Assembly: GCF_000024545.1 (NCBI RefSeq) | Contig: NC_013947.1 | Span: 6,262,001-6,326,000 of the forward strand | DNA length: 64,000 nt | Direction: 5' to 3' | Origin: Stackebrandtia nassauensis DSM 44728 | GTDB lineage: Bacteria; Actinomycetota; Actinomycetes; Mycobacteriales; Micromonosporaceae | Part shown: positions 40,977 through 49,473 of the stretch, in pieces | How positions within the stretch are numbered: position 1 is the first letter of the stretch | How the letters are laid out: the number at the start of each line of letters is the position of its first letter | Notes under the pieces: generated by a model | Database searches by the model: none | The model's input: the letters and a program-made list of their open reading frames with translations, nothing else | What the model was told of the DNA's origin: nothing | Program-made: the position numbers and the translations under genes

Positions 40977-41656
40977 TCCGGCTGACGAAGGTGACCAAGA
41001 CCTACCCCGGTGACGTCACGGCACTGGACGAGGTGTCGCTGGACGTCGATCCGGGTGAGCTGGTGGCGATCGCGGGCCCGTCGGGTTCGGGGAAGTCCAC
41101 CATGCTCAATGTCATCGGCACCCTGGATCGTTGCAGCTCAGGGGATGTCCGCATCGCCGGGCACGACGTGTCCGGACTGTCGGACGCCCAGCTGTCGGCG
41201 CTGCGGGCCCGTCACATCGGCTTCGTGTTCCAGCACTTCCATCTCGCCTCCGGCGTCATGGCACTGGACAATGTGGCCGACGGGTTGCTCTATAGTGGCC
41301 ATTCGTTGTCGCGGCGGCGCGAGCTCGCCGAGACGGCACTGCGGCGGGTCGGGCTGGGTCACCGGCTCGACCACGAACCGCATGAGCTGTCGGGTGGCGA
41401 GAAGCAGCGGGTCGCGATCGCCAGGGCGGTCGCGGGCAACCCGCCACTGCTGCTGGCCGACGAGCCGACCGGGGCGCTGGACTCGGTGTCGGGCACGCAG
41501 GTCATGGAACTGCTGCGCGAACTCAACGACTCCGGCACGACGGTCGTGATCATCACGCACGACCGCGAGATCGCGGCCAGCCTGCCCCGGCAGGTGCGGA
41601 TGCGCGACGGCCGGATCGAGACGCCGTCGCTGTCGGGCAGGGTGATGACGCCGTGA
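40973..41656 (+). CDS. ABC transporter ATP-binding protein, MacB/LolD type
   Basis: 227 residues with Walker [11 protein letters not shown]-loop [11 protein letters not shown], signature [14 protein letters not shown], Walker [13 protein letters not shown] and the H-loop His in VVIITHD. It drives the MacB-type permease encoded downstream. Its start overlaps the adaptor stop (ATGA) and its stop overlaps the permease GTG start (GTGA), so all four genes are coupled. Confidence 0.95.
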   Translation: MIRLTKVTKTYPGDVTALDEVSLDVDPGELVAIAGPSGSGKSTMLNVIGTLDRCSSGDVRIAGHDVSGLSDAQLSALRARHIGFVFQHFHLASGVMALDNVADGLLYSGHSLSRRRELAETALRRVGLGHRLDHEPHELSGGEKQRVAIARAVAGNPPLLLADEPTGALDSVSGTQVMELLRELNDSGTTVVIITHDREIAASLPRQVRMRDGRIETPSLSGRVMTP

Positions 41657-42930
41657 CCGTCGACGAAACCGCGCCACCGCCGAACCGGGACTCCGCGTCC
41701 GGCGAGGCGGAACCGGTCGTCGCCGATCCGGACGAAGCCCTCACCCCCGCGCGGCTGCGGCCCCGGGACATCGTGCGGGTCGGCGCGGTGGGTCTGCGCA
41801 CCCGGCCGTTGCGGGCGTTCCTGTCCGCGCTGGGCATCGCCATCGGCATCGCCGCCATGGTGTGCGTCGTGGGCATCTCGTCCTCGTCGCAGGCCGAACT
41901 GGACCGCACCCTGTCGGCACTGGGCACCAACCTGTTGTCGGTCACCCCCGGCAGCACGCTCACCGGGGAGACGTCCGAGTTGCCGCTGGAGGCCGAGGAC
42001 ATGATCGCTCGCATGGACGGAGTCCAGGAGGTGTCGGCGGTCGGCAAGGTCGCCGACACGCAGGTGTACCGCTCGGAGAAGATCGACCGCAACGACACCG
42101 GCGGCATCACCCCGTACGCGGCCCGGCTCGACCTGCCGGACGTGCTGGGTGCCACGATGCGCGACGGCACCTGGCTCAACGCCGCCACCGCGAAGTTCCC
42201 GGCGACCGTGCTGGGGTCGTCGGCGGCCGAGCGGCTGGGCATCGGCGAGGCCGACCTGGGCACCCAGGTGGTCATCGGCGGGCAGCGGTTCACCGTCGTG
42301 GGCATCCTGGATCCGATCGCGCTGGCCCCCGACCTCGACAACGCCGTCATGGTCGGCTGGCCGGTCGCCAAGGCGGAACTGGGTTTCGACGGGCACGCCA
42401 CCGAGGTCCACACCCGCAGCGACGAGTCGAAGCTGGAGGCGGTGCGCTCGATACTGGGCGCCACCGCCAATCCGCAGGCGCCCAACGAGGTCGAGGTGTC
42501 GCGTCCCTCCGACGCCCTGGCCGCCAAGCAGGCCACCAACCAGGCGTTCACCAGTCTGCTGCTGGGCCTGGGCGCGGTGGCGCTGCTGGTCGGCGGCGTC
42601 GGGGTGGCCAACACGATGGTCATCTCGGTGCTGGAACGCCGTCCCGAGATCGGGTTGCGCCGTTCGCTGGGCGCCACCCGGGGTCAGATCCGCGCGCAGT
42701 TCATCGTCGAGTCGCTGCTTCTGTCCCTTCTGGGCGGAGTCAGCGGCCTGATCCTGGGGCTGGGCGTCACCACCGGGTACGCGTTGTCGCAGGGCTGGCC
42801 CCCGATCGTGCCGAGTTGGGCGTCGGGACTCGGCTTGGCGGCCACCGTCCTCATTGGCGCCGTGGCCGGGTTGTACCCTGCGGTGCGGGCGTCGCGATTG
42901 CCACCCACCGAGGCATTGGCGGCGCACTGA
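41653..42930 (+). CDS. ABC transporter permease, MacB/FtsX family
   Basis: 425 residues. One N-terminal membrane helix ([19 protein letters not shown]), a large extracytoplasmic MacB_PCD domain (~70-280), and three C-terminal helices around [20 protein letters not shown] and [17 protein letters not shown], i.e. the four-helix mechanotransmission topology. With the ATPase, peptidoglycan-binding adaptor and lipoprotein it should export or extract an envelope-active compound, perhaps a lipid or antimicrobial peptide. The GTG start at 41653 overlaps the ATPase stop. Confidence 0.93.
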   Translation: MTVDETAPPPNRDSASGEAEPVVADPDEALTPARLRPRDIVRVGAVGLRTRPLRAFLSALGIAIGIAAMVCVVGISSSSQAELDRTLSALGTNLLSVTPGSTLTGETSELPLEAEDMIARMDGVQEVSAVGKVADTQVYRSEKIDRNDTGGITPYAARLDLPDVLGATMRDGTWLNAATAKFPATVLGSSAAERLGIGEADLGTQVVIGGQRFTVVGILDPIALAPDLDNAVMVGWPVAKAELGFDGHATEVHTRSDESKLEAVRSILGATANPQAPNEVEVSRPSDALAAKQATNQAFTSLLLGLGAVALLVGGVGVANTMVISVLERRPEIGLRRSLGATRGQIRAQFIVESLLLSLLGGVSGLILGLGVTTGYALSQGWPPIVPSWASGLGLAATVLIGAVAGLYPAVRASRLPPTEALAAH

Positions 42931-42939
42931 CAAGTCGAG

Positions 42940-42974
42940 AGCGACCGGGCGAGGTGTCGTGTCGCCCGGTCGCT
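42940..42974. terminator. Bidirectional terminator between the ABC operon and IclR
   Basis: Perfect 13-bp stem AGCGACCGGGCGA (42940-42952) / 42962-42974 with a 9-nt loop, followed by TTT on the plus strand. Confidence 0.85.
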
Positions 42975-42979
42975 TTCGG

Positions 42980-43786
42980 TCAGTCGTCCAGCGCTCCGAG
43001 CTCTTCGGCCGCGCGACGCAGCCGGGTCTTCACCATCGCGCCGTTCATCCGCAGTTCGTGCAGCGGCATCGTGCAGGCGATGACGGTGCGCTTACTGGGT
43101 TCGGGACTGTCGTTGACGACCGTCGCGGCGCAGCCGACCCCGGGATAGAACTGGTTGACCTCGGTGAAGACGCCGCTGGCGGCGCGCTGTGCCAGGTCGT
43201 ATTCGAGTGCGCCGGGCTCGGTCATGGTGTGGTCGGTGTAGCGGCGCATCCCGGATTCCCGCAGATAACCGCTGCGGTCCTGCACCGTCATCGTCGACAG
43301 CAGGGCCTTGCCGAGCGCGTGCGCGTGGGCGCCGTCGTCGAAACCGACGATCAGGTCCTCCACGTGCGGCGAGCGCGACCCCTCGCTCACCGCGGTGACC
43401 GCCGCGCGTCCGTCGACGATCTTGCCGAGGTAGTGGCTGTAACCGGTGTCGCCGACCGTGCGGCGCAGTACCTCGCCGACGGTCGCCGGGCCCTTCATCG
43501 CCTTGGCCAGATCGGCGTAGCGGTCGGACAGCGCCAGCCCCACCTGAAAGATGCCGTTCTTACCTCGGATCAGATAGCCCTCATAGGCCAGGGTGCGGAC
43601 CAGGTGATACGTCGTCGGCAGGTTGAGGCTGCACCGTCTGGCGATCTGTTTCGCGCTCAGACCACTGGGTACGTCACCGACGACCTCCATGACCCGCAGC
43701 GCACGCTGAACGCTGCGAATCAAATCGCTGGGTTCGGGTTTTGGCTTGGGATTCGGGGCCGAGCCTGACAAATTACGCTCGGTCAT
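42980..43786 (-). CDS. IclR-family transcriptional regulator
   Basis: 268 residues: N-terminal winged HTH (VQRALRVMEVVGDVPSGLSA; RRCSLNLPTTYHLVRTLAYEGYL) and the IclR effector GAF-like domain with the conserved GAHAHALGKALLS and the Cys-containing VGCAATVVND segment. The ligand is unknown. It faces the MFS gene across a 362-bp gap, which makes that transporter a candidate target. Confidence 0.92.
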   Translation of the reverse strand: MTERNLSGSAPNPKPKPEPSDLIRSVQRALRVMEVVGDVPSGLSAKQIARRCSLNLPTTYHLVRTLAYEGYLIRGKNGIFQVGLALSDRYADLAKAMKGPATVGEVLRRTVGDTGYSHYLGKIVDGRAAVTAVSEGSRSPHVEDLIVGFDDGAHAHALGKALLSTMTVQDRSGYLRESGMRRYTDHTMTEPGALEYDLAQRAASGVFTEVNQFYPGVGCAATVVNDSPEPSKRTVIACTMPLHELRMNGAMVKTRLRRAAEELGALDD

Positions 43787-43966
43787 AGGTGAGTCCGCCC
43801 TTCATGGTCGTCCCCCGTGCGCCCAAATGATGCTGGAATCTCTGTCATACCTCAGATACACCTCGCGTGTCCAGGGATCTCGATTTTCTCATCATTTGAA
43901 AACTCACGCCTGGCGTTTGGGTCAGGTTGCGCGCACAGTGGGATGGTCCATGTGATGCGGACTCAA

Positions 43967-43978
43967 ATCGGTACCGAT
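43967..43978. promoter_or_regulatory. 12-bp palindrome in the IclR-MFS intergenic region
   Basis: ATCGGTACCGAT, perfect, within the 362-bp gap 43787-44148 between divergent iclR and MFS genes. The gap otherwise contains no gene; its right half is unusually Ala/Pro-codon-like but has no ribosome site. Confidence 0.4.
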
Positions 43979-44148
43979 ACCGACCCACCTGAAGGTGTCG
44001 GTGCCGTTGGCGGACCGATCCCACCACCGGTCCGTCGCCGCCGCGGCGGGGAACACCCTGACCCCACCATTGTTCTCCGTCGCGGCACCACCCTTCTACT
44101 TCGTCACAGTCCTCCCTATTCGCCCTGACGCATCGGTACCGTGCTCGC

Positions 44149-45303
44149 GTGCCCCCAGAAGCGACACCGCTGCGAGCCGGTACCTCGGCAGTCGTCACGA
44201 CCGTCGCGACCGTGTGCCCGGTGTTCCTGGTCGGGGGCCTGAGCGTTCAGATCGGTCAGGAACTGCACTTCACGCCCTCGGGGCTCGGCCTCGCCGTGGC
44301 CTCCTACTTCACCGCCAGCGCCCTGGCCAGTTTCTGGGCCGGACGGCTGGTGGAGCGGATGGGCTCGAAGTTCGTCGCCAAGGCGGCGATCCTGCTGGCG
44401 GCCGGGTCGCTGGCGGCGATCGCCGTGGCCGCCCGCGACCTCACCTCGCTGACGCTGCTGCTGGTCCTGGCCGGACCGGCCAACAGTCTGGGCCAGCTGT
44501 CGTCCAACGCGCTGTTGGCCCGCAAGGTGCCACCCAAACGCCGGGGACTCATGTTCGGCGTCAAACAGGCCGCGATTCCACTGTCGACGACGCTGGCGGG
44601 CCTGGCGGTGCCGATCGTGGCGCTGACGGTGGGCTGGCGCTGGGGTTTCGGCGTGGCCGCGGTGCTGGCGCTGCTGGCCTGGCCGGTGCTGCCCAGGACC
44701 GAGGAGGCCGGGCCACAGCCCGGACGGCCGAAGCCGCAGCTGCGTCCCAACGCCACCCTCGTGGTCATCTCGCTGGCCGCCTGCCTGGGCGCCACCGCCG
44801 CCAACCCGGTCGGCTCGTTCATCGCCGATTACGGTGTCTCGCAAGGAATGTCGGAGTCGCTGTCCGGACTCAACCTGACCCTCGGCGGCCTGGCGGGCGT
44901 CGCGGCCCGCACCACGGTCGGCTGGATGGCCGACCGCCGCGACTCCGGTCGGCTGGTCATGATCGCGGTGATGCTGGCCGTCGGCTCCGCCGGGCTGGCG
45001 CTGCTGGCGGCCCCCGGCGTGTGGACGATCCCGATCGGCACCGTCGCGGGCTTCGCGCTCGGCTGGGCCTGGCCCGGGCTGCTGAACTTCGCCATCACGC
45101 TGCGGTACTCGCAGGCCCCGGCCGCCGCCACCGGCATAACCCAGATCGGCGTCTACATCGGCGGCGGCCTCGGACCGCTGGCCTTCGGGGCGCTCGTGGA
45201 TGCCTGGGGCTACCCGGTCGGCTGGCTCACCATGGCGGTGCTGATGCTGGCCGGTGCCGTCCTCATGATCGTCGGCCGCCGCATGTTGCTGACAACCACC
45301 TGA
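44149..45303 (+). CDS. MFS transporter (CynX/NimT-like)
   Basis: 384 residues with twelve hydrophobic helices. Motif A-like WAGRLVERMGSKF after helix 2, LAGPANSLGQLSSNALLARKVP and GVKQAAIPLSTTLAGLAVP fit the cyanate/2-nitroimidazole-like MFS branch. The start GTG 44149 has no Shine-Dalgarno. The substrate is unknown; IclR diverges from it. Confidence 0.85.
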   Translation: MPPEATPLRAGTSAVVTTVATVCPVFLVGGLSVQIGQELHFTPSGLGLAVASYFTASALASFWAGRLVERMGSKFVAKAAILLAAGSLAAIAVAARDLTSLTLLLVLAGPANSLGQLSSNALLARKVPPKRRGLMFGVKQAAIPLSTTLAGLAVPIVALTVGWRWGFGVAAVLALLAWPVLPRTEEAGPQPGRPKPQLRPNATLVVISLAACLGATAANPVGSFIADYGVSQGMSESLSGLNLTLGGLAGVAARTTVGWMADRRDSGRLVMIAVMLAVGSAGLALLAAPGVWTIPIGTVAGFALGWAWPGLLNFAITLRYSQAPAAATGITQIGVYIGGGLGPLAFGALVDAWGYPVGWLTMAVLMLAGAVLMIVGRRMLLTTT

Positions 45304-45359
45304 GAACTGACCACCGGCACGCAACCCATCGACGAACGAGAAAGTATCGTGGTGGCGTG

Positions 45360-46355
45360 GTGAGTTTGGCGCAACGATCGTTGCCTGTGGAATTCGTCGA
45401 CCCGGAACTGGAAGCCTCGGTCTCCCGGCGGCTTGAGGTGATCGAAAAACGGCTGCAGGAGGTCATCGACTCCGGGGACGCCTTCCTGACCGAGGCGGCC
45501 TCGCACGTCCTCAAGGCGGGGGGCAAACGGTTCCGTCCGATGCTGTCGGTCACCGCCGCCCACTTCGGCGACCCGGACGCGCACGGCGTCATCGAGTCGT
45601 CCCTGGTCATGGAGCTGACCCACCTGGCGACCCTGTACCACGACGACGTCATGGACGAGGCCGCGATGCGACGCGGCGCGCCCAGCGCCAACTCGCGCTG
45701 GTCCAACTCGATCGCGATCCTGTCGGGCGACTACCTGTTCGCGGTGGCCTCCGAACTGGTCGCCGAGCTGGGCTCGGAGACGGTCCGGGAACAGGCCCGC
45801 ACCTTCTCCCGGCTGGTCCACGGCCAGATCGCCGAGACCGTCGGCCCGCCCGAGGGCGTCGACCCGGTCGACTGGTACCTGCGGGTGCTCACCGACAAGA
45901 CCGGCTCGCTGATCGCCACCGCCGCCCGGCTGGGCGCCCAGTTCGCGGGGGCCCCGACGTCGGTCGTCGACGCGGTCGCCGAGTACGGCGAGACCATCGG
46001 CGTGGCCTTCCAGCTGTCGGACGACCTGCTGGACATCGCCTCCGACGGCGACACCTCCGGCAAGGTGCAGGGCCTCGACCTCATGGAGGGCATCCCGACG
46101 CTGCCGGTGCTGTACGCCCAGGTCGGCGACGACACCTCGCCGCGGCTGCGCGAGCTGGTGTCCAAACCGGTGGCCCAGGAGGACCTGGAGGAAACCCTGG
46201 AACTGCTGCGTTCCTCGGCGGCCATGAAGCAGGCGCGCAAGACCCTGGACGAGTTCGGGGAGCGCGCCAAGGCGGTGGCGGGCAGCCTGCCCGCGGGCTC
46301 CACTCGCGACGCTCTCACCGGAATGTGCGACTACATGGTGGCCCGCAGCAGCTGA
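45360..46355 (+). CDS. Polyprenyl (trans-isoprenyl) diphosphate synthase
   Basis: 331 residues of the all-alpha trans-prenyltransferase fold. Substrate-binding GGKRFRP, first Asp-rich motif YHDDVMDEA, second Asp-rich motif LSDDLLDIASDG, and LTDKTGSLIATAARLGAQ. The residues before the first motif (SSLVMELTHLATL) lack large chain-stopping side chains, consistent with a long product such as the octa- or nonaprenyl menaquinone tail. GTG 45360 (or 45357) starts VSLAQRSLPVEF. Streptomycetes carry such a gene near their nuo locus, and nuoI/nuoJ lie 2.5 kb away here. Confidence 0.9.
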   Translation: MSLAQRSLPVEFVDPELEASVSRRLEVIEKRLQEVIDSGDAFLTEAASHVLKAGGKRFRPMLSVTAAHFGDPDAHGVIESSLVMELTHLATLYHDDVMDEAAMRRGAPSANSRWSNSIAILSGDYLFAVASELVAELGSETVREQARTFSRLVHGQIAETVGPPEGVDPVDWYLRVLTDKTGSLIATAARLGAQFAGAPTSVVDAVAEYGETIGVAFQLSDDLLDIASDGDTSGKVQGLDLMEGIPTLPVLYAQVGDDTSPRLRELVSKPVAQEDLEETLELLRSSAAMKQARKTLDEFGERAKAVAGSLPAGSTRDALTGMCDYMVARSS

Positions 46356-46408
46356 TCCGGGGCGGACGTCGTCCTGGGATTCTTTCCTCAGATTCTTTCG
46401 GGGTGTCT

Positions 46409-46422
46409 GGCAACCGCTTTCG
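46409..46422. promoter_or_regulatory. LacI-type half-symmetric box upstream of the beta-lactamase-like gene
   Basis: On the minus strand CGAAAGCGGTTGCC, sharing the GAAAnCGnTT(G/T)C core of the boxes at 12800 and 57921. It sits 60-75 bp before the start of an exported protein. Symmetry is weaker than in the other two. Confidence 0.35.
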
Positions 46423-46482
46423 CGCCGTGGGTGTCTATATTCGTAGACCCCTTTCACTCCACAGTCAGGAGACATCCCCCCA

Positions 46483-47508
46483 ATGCCTTCAATGAAGCGA
46501 CGCACCGCTTTGAAGCTGGGTCTGGGCACCGCCGGTGTGGCCACCGCCGCCGGTGTCGGTTACGGCGTCGCCAACGCCGAGGACGCCGACACGCCCGAGA
46601 TCACCAACGCCAAGGACGCCGCGAAGCAGATCGCGAGGATCTTCGAACGCGAGTCGTCCCGGGCCGGAGGCACCTGGCACGCGCACATCACCGTCGCCGA
46701 CGACGACGGATCCCTGATCACCGCCGTCGACAAGGCCTCCGACACCAAGGTCGAGGCGATGAGCACCAACAAGCTGCCGGTCGCGGTGAACGTCCTCACC
46801 AAGGTCGACAGTGGAAAGATCAGTCTGGCGAACAAGATGCGGGTCGAGGACCCCTACATCGTCTGGGACGGCGACGGAACCATCCCCTATGACGGCTCCT
46901 ACCCGAGCGAGATCAGCCTGGGCCACACACTGGCGCTGCTGCTGAGCATCTCCGAGGACACCTCCTCACGGCTGTGCTCCCAGGTCACCACCGCCAAGGA
47001 CATCAACGAGTACCTGACGTCCTTGGGCTACAAGGAAACCCAGGTGGAGCCGGTGCCCGACACCGACCGCTGGTACCTGGGCACCACCTCGGCCAAGGAG
47101 ATGCACGACTTCTGGCAGCGGCTGATCGGCGTCGAGCTGGTCAAGCAGGAGTCCACCGAGTACCTGCTGAAGATCCTGCGCAGCGCGGAGGCCTTCCCCG
47201 ACGGCATCCGGCACAAGCTGACCACGCCGGAGCGGATGCAGGTCGCCACCAAGGCGGGCTGGAGCGAGCAGTGGCGCAACGAGGTGGGCCTCATCCACAA
47301 CAAGGCGGGGGTCCCGGTGATCGCCTTCTCGATGTTCGCGTCCTCTGAGGACAACCAGGACGACTACTCGCCCAACCACCCGCTGGTCAACGCCCGTTCC
47401 AGGATGGGACGGAAGTTCTTCGACATCGCACAGCGACTCGACGGTTCCGCCAAACTGCGGATGGAATCCGACGAGGTTCAGAAGGAGTACAACCCCGGAC
47501 GGGGCTGA
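46483..47508 (+). CDS. Exported class A beta-lactamase-like serine hydrolase
   Basis: 341 residues with a twin-arginine export signal (MKRRTALKLGLGTAGVATAAG). The domain resembles class A beta-lactamases: Ser-x-x-Lys in EAMSTNKLPVAV, SED (SISEDTSSR) where SDN is usual, and KAG (ATKAGWS) where KTG/KSG is usual. The second and third motifs are altered, so the ability to hydrolyse beta-lactams is doubtful; a wall-related or other hydrolase is possible. CAGGAGAC lies 11 bases before ATG 46483; ATG 46492 is an alternative. Confidence 0.82.
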   Translation: MPSMKRRTALKLGLGTAGVATAAGVGYGVANAEDADTPEITNAKDAAKQIARIFERESSRAGGTWHAHITVADDDGSLITAVDKASDTKVEAMSTNKLPVAVNVLTKVDSGKISLANKMRVEDPYIVWDGDGTIPYDGSYPSEISLGHTLALLLSISEDTSSRLCSQVTTAKDINEYLTSLGYKETQVEPVPDTDRWYLGTTSAKEMHDFWQRLIGVELVKQESTEYLLKILRSAEAFPDGIRHKLTTPERMQVATKAGWSEQWRNEVGLIHNKAGVPVIAFSMFASSEDNQDDYSPNHPLVNARSRMGRKFFDIAQRLDGSAKLRMESDEVQKEYNPGRG

Positions 47509-47516
47509 CCCCTTAC

Positions 47517-47546
47517 CGTGGGGGCCGCCGTCGCGCGGCTCCCACG
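47517..47546 (+). terminator. Terminator after the beta-lactamase-like gene
   Basis: CGTGGGGGCCGC / GCGGCTCCCACG, 12-bp arms with one G-T wobble, 9 bp past the stop. Confidence 0.75.
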
Positions 47547-47617
47547 CCCGGTTTCCGTTGCCGCCGTTGCCTTGTGTGTCCGGCGTCTCGGCGTGGCGGT
47601 GCGATAGCCTCCGCCGC

Positions 47618-48397
47618 ATGGGTGAGTTGGAGATTGCGACGGTGGCGGCTGCCGACGACGCCTGGGTGGGGGCGCCCACGGGTTCACAGATCGTCGAGAC
47701 CGCGGAGTTCCGCATCGCGCGGCTCCCCGAACGTTTCCCCGATCCGTTGCAGGTGCAGTGGGTCCGGTCGGCCCGGCCCGCCGCGACCGTCCTGACGGAG
47801 ATCGTCGAACGGGCCACCGGATTCGGGCTGCCGGAGACCGTCGTATGCGTGAAACCCAGCGCGCCCGCCGACCTGGACGAGGCGCTGCTGGCGCGGGGCG
47901 CCGAACTGGTCGACACCGCCGACGTGCTCGCCATGCCGCTGCCCGCCGAGTTCAGGGCGACCGACCTCCCCGGACTGGAGGTGCGGTGGCGGACCACCCC
48001 GAAGATCGGCCGCGACGCCAACACCGTCGGGATCGCGACCTTCGGCGGCACCCGCGCCCCCGACGTCGACGTCGCCCTGCAGGCGGCGTCCGACCGTGAG
48101 ACCGTCGCCGCCGGATTCGGCGGCGCCGTGGTCGCCTATCTCGACGACACCCCGGTCGCCGTGGCGGGCCTTGAGGTCGCCGACGACGTGGCCCGGCTGT
48201 GGGGCGGCGGAGTACTGGAAGCCCATCGGGGCCTCGGCGTCTACCGGGCCCTGGTCGCGACCCGCCTCAGCTACGCCGCCGAACACGGCGCCACGATGGC
48301 CCTCACCAAGGGCCGCGTCTCCACCAGTTCCCCGATCCTGCGACGCCTCGGTTTCGTGTCCTACGGCCAGGAACGCACCTACCGGCTGGCGCTCTGA
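47618..48397 (+). CDS. GNAT-family acetyltransferase
   Basis: 259 residues. The C-terminal half carries the GNAT core (VAYLDDTPVAVAGLEVADDV; LEAHRGLGVYRALVATRL, with H-R-G-L-G-V-Y as the acetyl-CoA loop; [16 protein letters not shown]). The N-terminal half looks like a degenerate second GNAT module. The substrate is unknown. Its last 19 bp overlap the 3' end of nuoJ on the other strand. Confidence 0.83.
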   Translation: MGELEIATVAAADDAWVGAPTGSQIVETAEFRIARLPERFPDPLQVQWVRSARPAATVLTEIVERATGFGLPETVVCVKPSAPADLDEALLARGAELVDTADVLAMPLPAEFRATDLPGLEVRWRTTPKIGRDANTVGIATFGGTRAPDVDVALQAASDRETVAAGFGGAVVAYLDDTPVAVAGLEVADDVARLWGGGVLEAHRGLGVYRALVATRLSYAAEHGATMALTKGRVSTSSPILRRLGFVSYGQERTYRLAL

Positions 48398-48900
48398 CCG
48401 TCCCGCTTCTGCTTGGCGGACACCAGGATCGCGCCCACCAGCGCCGCCAGCAGCAGCACCGACAGCAGCTCGAACGGCAGCACCCAGTTGCCGAAGATCT
48501 CGGTGCCCAGCCGCTTCGCGGTCCCGGGTTCGACGGCCTGGGCGTCGATCGAGGTCCACCGGAACGCGTCGGCCAACAGCACCGACAACCCCAGTCCGGC
48601 GGCGGCACCCACGATCGCTCCCGGCCACCGGGCCCGGTCCATCTCGGGACTCGCGCCGATCGGGGCGCGGGTCAGCATGACGGCGAACAGCAACAGCACC
48701 ACGACCGCGCCCACGTAGATCAGCACCTGCACCCACGCGACGAGCTCGGCGGTCAGCACCAGAAAACACGCCGCCAGTCCACCGAGCGCCACCACCAGCC
48801 ACAGGCCCGCCCGCACCAGGTGCGCGGTCGTCACGACCCGGACGGCCGCGCCCAGCGTGAGCAGGCCGAAGGCGACCAGCAGCACGTCGGTAACCGTCAT
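48379..48900 (-). CDS. nuoJ: NADH-quinone oxidoreductase subunit J
   Basis: 173 residues, five hydrophobic helices: [20 protein letters not shown], the conserved third-helix stretch [20 protein letters not shown], and a C-terminal [20 protein letters not shown]. This is the complex I membrane subunit J fold. It overlaps nuoI by four bases (ATGA). No nuoK or later subunits follow; the next gene is a converging acetyltransferase, so the usual operon is cut short. Confidence 0.92.
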   Translation of the reverse strand: MTVTDVLLVAFGLLTLGAAVRVVTTAHLVRAGLWLVVALGGLAACFLVLTAELVAWVQVLIYVGAVVVLLLFAVMLTRAPIGASPEMDRARWPGAIVGAAAGLGLSVLLADAFRWTSIDAQAVEPGTAKRLGTEIFGNWVLPFELLSVLLLAALVGAILVSAKQKRDGQSASR

Positions 48901-49403
48901 GACGCGTCCTTCTTCTCCGCCGAGGTCTCCTCTTTGGACTTCTCCCCCATCGGATCGTGAGCGGGAGGCGCGGGAACGGTGGGCATCCACTCGCCCAGCC
49001 GATCCTTGTCGTGCAACAGATTCCGGATGTCACCCTCGGCGTACTCGAACTCCGGCGACCAGAACAGCGCGTCGAAGGGACACACCTCGATGCAGATGCC
49101 GCAGTACATGCACAGCGAGAAGTCGATGTCGAACTTGTCGAGGACGTTGCGCTGCCGGGGCCTGGCCGCGCCGGGCACCTCGACGGTCTCCTTGTGCGAG
49201 TCGATGTAGATGCACCAGTCGGGACACTCGCGGGCGCACAGCATGCACACGGTGCAGTTGGCCTCCTGCAACGCGATGACACCACGCGTGCGGGGCGGCA
49301 GTTCCGGTGACTCGTCGGGGTACTGGTGGGTATGGGACGGCTTGGTCATCGTCTTCAACGTGACCGCCAGGCCCTTGGCCAGCCCACTGCCCGGGATGCT
49401 CAT
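48897..49403 (-). CDS. nuoI: NADH-quinone oxidoreductase subunit I (two 4Fe-4S clusters)
   Basis: 168 residues with two intact CxxCxxCxxxCP ferredoxin motifs: [15 protein letters not shown] and [15 protein letters not shown]. The sequence resembles NuoI of the second, incomplete nuo cluster of streptomycetes rather than the 14-gene operon form. ATG 49403 begins [22 protein letters not shown] 49412 is an alternative. Upstream lies an ABC-F terminator rather than nuoH, so nuoI and nuoJ stand alone in this region. Confidence 0.93.
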   Translation of the reverse strand: MSIPGSGLAKGLAVTLKTMTKPSHTHQYPDESPELPPRTRGVIALQEANCTVCMLCARECPDWCIYIDSHKETVEVPGAARPRQRNVLDKFDIDFSLCMYCGICIEVCPFDALFWSPEFEYAEGDIRNLLHDKDRLGEWMPTVPAPPAHDPMGEKSKEETSAEKKDAS

Positions 49404-49432
49404 GCCTGCCATCTTGGCATGCGCGGACCTGT

Positions 49433-49466
49433 GTGGGGGACGGCGGCAAGGCCGCCCGTCCCCCAC
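49433..49466 (-). terminator. Strong terminator after the ABC-F gene
   Basis: GTGGGGGACGG (49433-49443) / complement ending 49466, plus a bulged GC-rich inner stem. It separates the ABC-F transcript from nuoI, whose start lies 30 bp further on. Confidence 0.8.
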
Positions 49467-49473
49467 GTGGGTC

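Noticed and set aside
43787-44148. A coding frame upstream of the MFS gene (SVPLADRSHHRS region)
   Set aside because: No ribosome site, low-complexity composition, and the polyprenyl synthase frame joins it only by chance through the MFS gene.
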